Shown here piece by piece: positions 14,376 to 19,599 of a stretch of DNA of 22,895 bases. The DNA comes from Actinomycetota bacterium (GTDB taxonomy: Bacteria > Actinomycetota > Actinomycetes > S36-B12 > UBA5976), in contig JAFMIT010000011.1 of assembly GCA_017853815.1 (NCBI GenBank), positions 1 to 22,895 on the forward strand, in the 5' to 3' direction. Both the position numbers and the translations under genes were made by a program. How positions within the stretch are numbered: the first letter of the stretch is position 1; each line of letters starts with the position of its first letter. Below the pieces are notes generated by a model. It saw only the letters and a list, made by a program, of their open reading frames with translations, was not told where the DNA came from and did not search any database.

Positions 14376-17207
14376 TTAGCTGCAACCGCTGGTGCTTCCA
14401 CAGCCTTCACAGGCGTAGCAGGAACCTGATGGACGCATCTTGATGCCACAGGTCATGCACAGTGGCGCATCGCTGACTTTGCCAGTGATGGCTTCGAGCA
14501 ACTCTGCCGAAGAATGTGCACTGTCAGTGCTGATCGCAACCGAAACAGCCTGAGCTGCTGGAGTTTCGATTTCGAGTTCTTCAGCCACTGCAGCGACGAT
14601 CTCTGCAGTTGTTGCTGGAGCTGCGTCGTAGCCGGCCACTTGCGCAGCACGTTCTTCAGCAGTGAAGATGCCCAAAGCAGAACGCTTCTCGAATGGCAGG
14701 TAATCCAACGCCAAGCGGCGGAAGATGTAGTCCATGATCGACTGCGCCATGCGAATGTCAGCGTCATCCGTCATGCCTGCTGGTTCGAAGCGCATGTTGG
14801 TGAACTTCGATACGAAGGCTTCGAGTGGAACGCCGTACTGAAGCGCAATCGAGATTGCAATCGAGAATGCATCCATCACACCAGCAAGCGTGGAACCCTG
14901 CTTGCCAAGCTTCAAGAAGACTTCGCCGAGCGCACCATCTTCGAAGGAACCGGCAGTGAGGTAACCCTCAGCTCCGCCTACGGAGAAGGAGACGGTCTGC
15001 GAGAGACGCTTCTTGGGCATGCGCTTACGAGTTGGCTGCGAGACAACAGTCGCCACTGGCGCTTCGACCTTCTTGGCCTTGGCATCTGAAAGTGGCTGAC
15101 CGACCTTGCAGTTGTCGCGGTAAATAGCGAGTGCCTTGACGCCCATCTTCCATGCCTGGAAGTAGATCTCTTCGACCTCTTCCACCGTTGCGGTTTCAGG
15201 CATGTTGACGGTCTTCGAGATTGCGCCCGAGAGGAATGGCTGGCAAGCAGCCATCATGCGCACGTGGCCCATTGGCGTGATTGCTCGTTCACCCATCGCA
15301 CAATCGAAGATGGGGTAATGCTCTGGCTTAAGGCCAGGCGCGTCAACGACATGACCGTGACCGGAGATGTATTCGATGATTGCTTCGACAGTTTCCTCGG
15401 CGTAGCCAAGCTTGCGAAGTGCCTGTGGAATTGTCTGGTTCACAATCTGCATCGAGCCACCACCGACGAGCTTCTTGAACTTGACCAGCGAGAAGTCAGG
15501 TTCGATGCCTGTCGTGTCGCAATCCATCATGAAGCCGATCGTTCCGGTTGGAGCGAGCACAGATGCCTGTGCGTTGCGCCAGCCGTTCTTTTCGCCAATC
15601 TTGATGCCTTCGGCCCATTGCTTCGAAGCCAGGCGCAGCACATCGCTATCGAGAGTGCTCACCGAACGAACTGCATCAGTAGCTGCAGCGTGCTTGCGCA
15701 TCACTCGCTGATGTGCCGATGAGTTACGAGCGTAACCTTCGTAAGGTCCAACGACGCCAGCCAGTTCTGCTGAACGCTTGTAAGCCGTTCCAGTCATCAA
15801 GCTGGTGATTGCGGCAGCAAGCGCACGGCCACCTTCTGAGTCGTATGGCAGACCGGTTGCCATCAGCAATGCACCGAGGTTCGCGTAGCCAATACCGAGC
15901 TGACGGTACTTGCGGGTGGTGTCGCCGATTGGTTCGGTTGGGAAGTCTGCGAAGCAGATGGAAATGTCCATCGCAGTGATAATGAACTCAACTGACTTCT
16001 GGAACTTTGCGGCATCAAACGTGTCGTCGTCCTTGAGGAACTTCAACAGGTTCAACGATGCAAGGTTGCAAGAAGAGTTGTCGAGAGACATGTACTCAGA
16101 GCATGGATTGGATGCGGTGATGCGACCAGTCTCTGGGTTGGTGTGCCAGTCGTTGATGGTGTCGTCGTACTGGATACCGGGATCAGCACAAGCCCACGCG
16201 GCTTCGTTGATCTTGCGGAACAGGTGACGCGCATCGACAGTCTCGATGATTTCGCCAGTCGAGCGGGCACGAAGACCGAATTCTGTGCCGTTTTCGACTG
16301 CCTTCATGAATTCATCGGTAACACGTACAGAGTTGTTTGCGTTCTGGTACTGAACGCTGATGATGTCCTTGCCGCCGAGGTCCATGTCGAAGCCAGCATC
16401 GCGCAAAACGCGAATCTTCTGCTCTTCGTTGACCTTGGTTTCGATGAACTCTTCGATATCTGGATGATCAACATCGAGAACAACCATCTTGGCCGCACGG
16501 CGGGTTGCGCCGCCGCTCTTGATGGTGCCAGCCGATGCATCTGCACCACGCATAAACGACACTGGACCAGAAGCGGTTCCACCGCTGCCGAGCAGTTCCT
16601 TCGACGAGCGGATGCGGCTGAGGTTCAAACCTGCACCAGAACCGCCCTTGAAGATCAAGCCTTCTTCGCGGTACCAATTGAGGATTGAGTCCATGGTGTC
16701 ATCAACGCTCAGAATGAAGCATGCGCTCACCTGCTGTGGTGACGAGGTGCCGACGTTGAACCAGACTGGCGAGTTGAACGAGAACACCTGATGCAACAGC
16801 ATCCAGGTGAGTTCATGCTCGAACAGTTCTGCATCCGCTTCAGTCGCAAAATAGCCGTGCTCGCGACCAGCCTTGGTGTACGTAAGCACAACGCGATCGA
16901 TGAGCTGCTTAAGGCTCCACTCGCGATTTTCAGCGCCAACGGCACCACGGAAGTACTTGGTAGTGACGATGGTCGAAGCATTTACTGACCAGAAGTCAGG
17001 AAACTCCACTCCGCGCTGTTCAAAAACAGTTTCCCCGGTTTTCCAATTGGTTTGTACCACATCGCGGCGTTCCCATGTGACTTGGTCATATGGATGAACT
17101 CCTTCCGTGGTCCACAACCTTTCTAGTACCAAGCCTTGATGCTTGGTGGACTTTTTCGCGGTGCTGTTTGCTCCGCTGTTCACCGTTTCGGTCATCGGTG
17201 TCTTCAC
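14376..17207 (-). CDS. nrdJ: Class II (adenosylcobalamin-dependent) ribonucleoside-diphosphate reductase
   Basis: Converts ribonucleotides to deoxyribonucleotides using a B12-generated radical, so it works with or without oxygen. The 943 residues are typical for the long NrdJ form: SPVWFNVG (146-153), QVSACFILSVDD with redox Cys-163, the glycine-rich KGGSGAGLNLSRI (187-199), active-site NPCSE (367-371, Asn-Cys-Glu) with LDNSSCNLASLN, and APTGTIGFMMDCDTTGIEP. The C-terminus (about 917-943) is Cys-rich (CMTCGIKMRP, then paired CxxC) as in family members whose tail re-reduces the active site. The start is GTG 17207 or ATG 17195; a GAAG lies 8 nt before the latter. It follows nrdR in the same direction and ends at a strong hairpin. 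Confidence 0.95.
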   Translation of the reverse strand: MKTPMTETVNSGANSTAKKSTKHQGLVLERLWTTEGVHPYDQVTWERRDVVQTNWKTGETVFEQRGVEFPDFWSVNASTIVTTKYFRGAVGAENREWSLKQLIDRVVLTYTKAGREHGYFATEADAELFEHELTWMLLHQVFSFNSPVWFNVGTSSPQQVSACFILSVDDTMDSILNWYREEGLIFKGGSGAGLNLSRIRSSKELLGSGGTASGPVSFMRGADASAGTIKSGGATRRAAKMVVLDVDHPDIEEFIETKVNEEQKIRVLRDAGFDMDLGGKDIISVQYQNANNSVRVTDEFMKAVENGTEFGLRARSTGEIIETVDARHLFRKINEAAWACADPGIQYDDTINDWHTNPETGRITASNPCSEYMSLDNSSCNLASLNLLKFLKDDDTFDAAKFQKSVEFIITAMDISICFADFPTEPIGDTTRKYRQLGIGYANLGALLMATGLPYDSEGGRALAAAITSLMTGTAYKRSAELAGVVGPYEGYARNSSAHQRVMRKHAAATDAVRSVSTLDSDVLRLASKQWAEGIKIGEKNGWRNAQASVLAPTGTIGFMMDCDTTGIEPDFSLVKFKKLVGGGSMQIVNQTIPQALRKLGYAEETVEAIIEYISGHGHVVDAPGLKPEHYPIFDCAMGERAITPMGHVRMMAACQPFLSGAISKTVNMPETATVEEVEEIYFQAWKMGVKALAIYRDNCKVGQPLSDAKAKKVEAPVATVVSQPTRKRMPKKRLSQTVSFSVGGAEGYLTAGSFEDGALGEVFLKLGKQGSTLAGVMDAFSIAISIALQYGVPLEAFVSKFTNMRFEPAGMTDDADIRMAQSIMDYIFRRLALDYLPFEKRSALGIFTAEERAAQVAGYDAAPATTAEIVAAVAEELEIETPAAQAVSVAISTDSAHSSAELLEAITGKVSDAPLCMTCGIKMRPSGSCYACEGCGSTSGCS

Positions 17208-17305
17208 TTTCTATAGTCGCTTTACTAGCCACGCGATGGGTGCACCTCGTGGTCGCTTGCCGAAGCAGGCTGGGTTGGGGGAAGTAGGCGGGGGAAGTGG
17301 ATTGG
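17208..17305. other. nrdR-nrdJ intergenic region, pyrimidine-rich in the mRNA
   Basis: In nrdJ orientation this segment begins with a C-rich tract (on the plus strand: GGG-TT-GGGGG, then GGGGG and GG), followed by TATAGA close to the nrdJ start. No NrdR box and no strong Shine-Dalgarno is seen. A separate nrdJ promoter is possible but lacks a recognisable -35. Confidence 0.35.
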
Positions 17306-17329
17306 TGTCTTAGACAAACGTCTAAGACA
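17306..17329. terminator. Hairpin overlapping the nrdR stop codon
   Basis: TGTCTTAGAC at 17306-17315 and GTCTAAGACA at 17320-17329 are perfect 10-bp arms around a 4-nt loop. The arm nearer nrdR contains the nrdR stop codon. There is no T-run, so it could be a weak terminator, an mRNA-stability element or an attenuator between nrdR and nrdJ. Confidence 0.5.
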
Positions 17330-17807
17330 TCAAGGCAGCTTCGGTGCCCGGAGGCGCAGAAGCACGTGCGGCTCTAAGAACCGCAATCTCGCCTTCGAAA
17401 TCGGCGAGCGTCTCAAAAGAGCGATACACCGATGCGAATCGAAGGTAAGCAATTTCATCAAGTTCACGAAGCGGTCCAAGGATCGCTAAGCCAACCTGGT
17501 GGCTTGGAACTTCGGCCGATCCATCGGCACGAAGTTTGTCCTCTACTTGCTGAGCAAGGCGGGCAAGATCATCGTCGTTGACTGGCCGGCCTTGGCAGGC
17601 CTTACGAACGCCAGAAACAACTTTGGCTCGGCTGAAAGCTTCAACAGCGCCGGAGCGCTTGGCAACTAGCAGCATGGCCGTCTCGATTGTCGAAAATCGA
17701 CGGCTGCATTCGGGGCACTGCCGACGCCGGCGGATAGAACCGCCATCATCCTGAGTGCGGGAGTCGATCACACGGGAGTCTTCGTGACGGCAATATGGAC
17801 AGTGCAT
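17322..17807 (-). CDS. nrdR: Transcriptional repressor NrdR
   Basis: NrdR senses (d)ATP through an ATP-cone and represses ribonucleotide reductase genes by binding paired NrdR boxes. The 161-residue protein starts MHCPYC, the usual N-terminus, and has the zinc ribbon Cys-3, Cys-6, Cys-31, Cys-34 (CPYC and CPEC), the SRTQDDGGSIRRRRQC stretch and RRFSTIE, followed by the ATP-cone (about 46-136: VAKRSGAVEAFSRAKVVSGVRKAC ... LDEIAYLRFASVYRSF). I chose the ATG at 17807 over the adjacent GTG at 17810 because AAGGAGG is then 5 nt away. It lies directly upstream of nrdJ in the same direction and is preceded by NrdR-box-like dyads, so autoregulation is likely. Confidence 0.95.
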   Translation of the reverse strand: MHCPYCRHEDSRVIDSRTQDDGGSIRRRRQCPECSRRFSTIETAMLLVAKRSGAVEAFSRAKVVSGVRKACQGRPVNDDDLARLAQQVEDKLRADGSAEVPSHQVGLAILGPLRELDEIAYLRFASVYRSFETLADFEGEIAVLRAARASAPPGTEAALMS

Positions 17808-17818
17808 CACAACCTCCT

Positions 17819-17827
17819 TGTGGATAA
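17819..17827 (-). promoter_or_regulatory. DnaA box (perfect TTATCCACA) in the nrdR leader
   Basis: On the minus strand the sequence is TTATCCACA, identical to the classical DnaA box, overlapping the start of the nrdR Shine-Dalgarno (AAGGAGG). A second box lies 54 bp further upstream. Binding is inferred from the sequence match. Confidence 0.6.
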
Positions 17828-17848
17828 CTCACTGTTTTGTGCTACTTC

Positions 17849-17868
17849 AAGCCGTGTTTTCGCGGCTT
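17849..17868. other. Small hairpin in the nrdR leader between the two DnaA boxes
   Basis: AAGCCGTG and CGCGGCTT form an 8-bp stem (one G-T wobble in one orientation) around TTTT. It lies between the two DnaA boxes, in the probable 5' untranslated region of nrdR. Function is unknown. Confidence 0.4.
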
Positions 17869-17872
17869 TGCC

Positions 17873-17881
17873 TGTGGACAA
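17873..17881 (-). promoter_or_regulatory. DnaA box (TTGTCCACA, actinobacterial type)
   Basis: On the minus strand the sequence is TTGTCCACA, the form preferred as DnaA box in high-GC actinobacteria. It is in the same orientation as the box at 17819-17827 and 13 bp from the nearer NrdR-box-like dyad. Confidence 0.55.
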
Positions 17882-17893
17882 TTAGGGTACTGA

Positions 17894-17909
17894 ACACAGT
17901 ATGTGGCGG
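17894..17909. promoter_or_regulatory. NrdR box, nrdR-proximal copy
   Basis: ACACAGTATGTGGCGG agrees with the NrdR box consensus (ACACwATATATwGTGT type) at about 10 of 16 positions. Its centre is exactly 31 bp from the centre of the second dyad, the three-helical-turn spacing known for NrdR box pairs. CATACT on the minus strand, a possible -10 of nrdR, lies inside it. Confidence 0.55.
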
Positions 17910-17924
17910 GATTCCAGAAGAAGA

Positions 17925-17940
17925 CCACTACATGTAGGGG
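17925..17940. promoter_or_regulatory. NrdR box, distal copy
   Basis: CCACTACATGTAGGGG contains the symmetric core CTACATGTAG and agrees with the NrdR consensus at about 11-12 of 16 positions. With the copy at 17894-17909 it makes the usual pair, separated by 15 bp. Confidence 0.65.
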
Positions 17941-18009
17941 GCGAAAGGTATGCGTAGCCCACAATTAGCGCAAGCAGTAAGCCCGCGACACGCCGAAGAT
18001 TCTTTTTAA

Positions 18010-18417
18010 CTAGTTGATAACGGGCACTACGAGCGTCTGGCCAGCCTGCAGGACACTGCCGGGAGCCATCGCATTAAGCCGCTCAATCCGATCGATGGTC
18101 ACTCGGGGATCTGCAGAAGGATCAATGTCCGCTGCGATATCCCACAAGGTGTCTCCACTCGCCACCGTAACCGTGGTCGTTACGACGGATTCAGCAATCG
18201 GCGACTGCGAAGCTTGAACCACCGTCGAAACGAACGCAGAAACACAGTAAAACACTGCAATCGTGAGCAATACGACGGTGGCAGCCACAACCCGCTCACC
18301 ACGACGCGTAAGGCGCATGCTGGGCGCGACCCGCACGGAAGGCAACGTCGACGCTGGTTGGCGTGTTGATTGAATCTGGCGAGCGGTGGGGATCCGGTCG
18401 AAAGTCAATGTTGCCAT
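18010..18417 (-). CDS. Small membrane-anchored LysM protein, probable SOS-linked cell-division inhibitor (Rv2719c/YneA-like)
   Basis: A 135-residue protein: a cytoplasmic N-terminal tail of about 40 residues ending RLTRRGER, one membrane helix (about 42-66), and a single outer LysM domain (about 82-133) with VASGDTLWDIAADI and AGQTLVVPV, which binds peptidoglycan. Proteins of this form sit beside lexA in other Gram-positive bacteria (YneA in Bacillus, Rv2719c between lexA and nrdR in M. tuberculosis) and delay division during DNA damage. The same neighbourhood is present here: nrdR downstream and divergent lexA upstream. ATG 18417 has AGGAG 7 nt before it. A half-conserved SOS box lies about 50-60 bp upstream. 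Function is inferred from architecture and synteny rather than direct sequence identity. Confidence 0.75.
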   Translation of the reverse strand: MATLTFDRIPTARQIQSTRQPASTLPSVRVAPSMRLTRRGERVVAATVVLLTIAVFYCVSAFVSTVVQASQSPIAESVVTTTVTVASGDTLWDIAADIDPSADPRVTIDRIERLNAMAPGSVLQAGQTLVVPVIN

Positions 18418-18465
18418 GTGATGCTCCTGAATAGTGCTGAGTTTTCGGTAGTTGAGGCGTTCTTT

Positions 18466-18479
18466 CGAACATCTGTGCT
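18466..18479. promoter_or_regulatory. Degenerate SOS box on the LysM-gene side
   Basis: CGAAC-ATCT-GTGCT has a perfect left half and a weak right half relative to CGAAC-N4-GTTCG. It lies 49-62 bp upstream of the LysM gene start, where it could overlap its promoter. Confidence 0.4.
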
Positions 18480-18517
18480 ATTTCTAACACAAGGTTCCGA
18501 CAAACGCCACGCCGAAT

Positions 18518-18531
18518 CGCACAAGTGTTCG
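18518..18531. promoter_or_regulatory. SOS (LexA) box, upstream member of an abutting pair
   Basis: CGCAC-AAGT-GTTCG differs from the consensus CGAAC-N4-GTTCG at one position. It shares its last base with the next box, so two dimers would be centred 13 bp apart. Confidence 0.55.
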
Positions 18532-18544
18532 GAACAATTGTTCG
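18531..18544. promoter_or_regulatory. SOS (LexA) box overlapping the -35 region of lexA
   Basis: GGAAC-AATT-GTTCG differs from CGAAC-N4-GTTCG only at the first base, and its centre is a fully symmetric GAACAATTGTTC. It ends 8 bp before the probable lexA -10 hexamer. Confidence 0.75.
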
Positions 18545-18552
18545 AATTCGGT

Positions 18553-18558
18553 TATAGT
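18553..18558 (+). promoter_or_regulatory. lexA: Probable -10 element of lexA
   Basis: TATAGT is a near-consensus -10 just downstream of the SOS boxes; transcription would start around 18565, leaving a leader of about 310 nt. No good -35 is seen, as the SOS boxes occupy that position. Confidence 0.55.
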
Positions 18559-18564
18559 TGGTCT

Positions 18565-18874
18565 CACCGAGAGGCCAAAAGTCGAGTCGAGACGTCGAGT
18601 GGAGATCCAGTCCACGGATTCAGTTTTGAGGACTTGCAAACCTCGAGGGCCTGCAAGCTTCGACTTGGCGCCAGAGAACGATGCTCCCCTGCAGCATCGC
18701 TCCCTGGACCAGCCACTCGCGGAATGTTCAGCGGATTGCGCTGAACCCCTCGAGTGGTCGAACAATGCAGACAGGTTCTGACAAAACCTCGCTTCTGGCA
18801 AACGTCTACGACGTAACACGGAACAATCATGAACAGCAGGGCACCAGCAGCAACACCATGAACTAGGAGATGCG
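18565..18874 (+). ncRNA. Long hairpin-rich lexA leader, candidate structured RNA (not assigned to a known family)
   Basis: This ~310-nt segment before lexA has no convincing protein-coding content but several stable pairings. CTTGCA (18633-18638) pairs with TGCAAG (18652-18657). CGATGCT (18679-18685) pairs with AGCATCG (18693-18699). GTTCAGCG (18726-18733) pairs with CGCTGAAC (18739-18746) around GATTG, enclosed by CCACTCG (18713-18719) with CGAGTGG (18751-18757). ACGTC/GACGT form a small hairpin near 18803-18815. The 8-mer TCGAGTGG also occurs at 18595-18602 and could compete for the same CCACTCG. I do not recognise 6S RNA, tmRNA, RNase P RNA or SRP RNA in it. It could be a cis-acting leader or an independent small RNA that ends before lexA. 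Confidence 0.45.
18829..18861 (+). CDS. Possible 10-codon upstream ORF in the lexA leader
   Basis: ATG AAC AGC AGG GCA, continuing for ten codons, ends at TGA 13 nt before the lexA ATG and just before the lexA Shine-Dalgarno. The peptide (MNSRAPAATP) is short and Ala/Pro rich. It has only a weak ribosome site (CGGAA). It is listed because ribosomes finishing here could affect lexA initiation; translation is unproven. Confidence 0.25.
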   Translation: MNSRAPAATP

Positions 18875-19591
18875 ATGAACCACTACGATGAGGCGAGCGT
18901 CCACGAACTTCCGGACTTCGAGACACCAGACGCAGAACGCGCTGGCGGCTTGTCGGCACGTCAACAACTTCTCCTCAACACGATGATCGAGCATCTCGAC
19001 ACTCACGGCTACCCACCGAGTGTGCGTGACCTCCAGGCTGCCGTCGGTCTGGCCTCGAGCTCGTCCGTGGCGTACCAACTCAACGAACTTGAAAAGCGCG
19101 GCTTTATTCGCAAGCAGTCTGGCTTGGCTCGCGGCATGGAAATTCTCAAACGCGCTGACGGCTCACCCATCGATCTCACACCCGCATCGAATTCGATTCC
19201 ATTTGAATCCGAAAATCAGGCTGCGGTGTCTCTGCTCGGCGAAATCGCTGCGGGTACTGGTCTGCTTGCCGAACAAAATGTTGAAGCAACAATGTCTCTG
19301 CCGCGCGAACTCACTGGCTTTGGTGAATTGTTCATGCTCAAAGTTCGTGGCGATTCCATGATGAACGCAGGTATTTTCGATGGCGATCTCGTCGTTGTAC
19401 GCCAACAGGCTACCGCCACAAACGGTGACATTGTCGCGGCGTTGATTAACGGCGATGAAGCAACAGTGAAGACCTACAAGAAATCAGGTAATCAGGTGTG
19501 GCTCATGCCTCACAATCCAGATTTCGCTCCCATCGATGGCAACGAGGCGAGCATCATGGGCATCGTCGTCACCGTGTTGCGAAAGGTCTAG
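18875..19591 (+). CDS. lexA: SOS repressor LexA
   Basis: Represses DNA-damage genes and self-cleaves when RecA filaments form. The 238-residue protein has an N-terminal extension of about 25 residues, the winged helix (GLSARQQLLLNTMIEH through YPPSVRDLQAAVGLASSSSVAYQLNELEKRGFI, about 25-78), a linker, and the S24 peptidase domain. The cleavage bond Ala-126/Gly-127 lies in LLGEIAAGTGLLAEQ; the usual Pro after AAGx is Gly here. Catalytic Ser-161 is in RGDSMM and Lys-199 in EATVKTY. AGGAGA lies 4 nt before ATG 18875. Tandem SOS boxes upstream imply autoregulation, and the leader is unusually long. It is divergent from the LysM gene, and its stop is 8 nt from the stop of convergent dinG. Confidence 0.97.
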   Translation: MNHYDEASVHELPDFETPDAERAGGLSARQQLLLNTMIEHLDTHGYPPSVRDLQAAVGLASSSSVAYQLNELEKRGFIRKQSGLARGMEILKRADGSPIDLTPASNSIPFESENQAAVSLLGEIAAGTGLLAEQNVEATMSLPRELTGFGELFMLKVRGDSMMNAGIFDGDLVVVRQQATATNGDIVAALINGDEATVKTYKKSGNQVWLMPHNPDFAPIDGNEASIMGIVVTVLRKV

Positions 19592-19599
19592 AGCTCGCG

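Noticed and set aside
14514..15089. 191-residue plus-strand frame opposite nrdJ
   Set aside because: Antisense shadow of a strongly conserved gene; Cys/Ser-rich, no start signal.
17811..18009. Cobalamin riboswitch upstream of the B12-dependent nrdR-nrdJ genes
   Set aside because: No B12-box-like sequence and no multi-stem layout of the right size; the region is explained better by NrdR and DnaA boxes.
18599..18781. 60-residue plus-strand frame in the lexA leader
   Set aside because: No ribosome site, no family resemblance, and it overlaps the perfect hairpin at 18713-18757; treated as non-coding.
18565..18874. 6S RNA, tmRNA, RNase P RNA or SRP RNA as identity of the lexA leader
   Set aside because: None of the diagnostic sequences of tmRNA, RNase P or SRP RNA is present, and I cannot fold a single long 6S-type rod with a central bubble by eye.
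18564..18959. Minus-strand frames of 111-131 residues in the lexA leader
   Set aside because: They cross the lexA start and its leader; composition is Arg/Ser-rich and not protein-like, and the leader has RNA stems instead.
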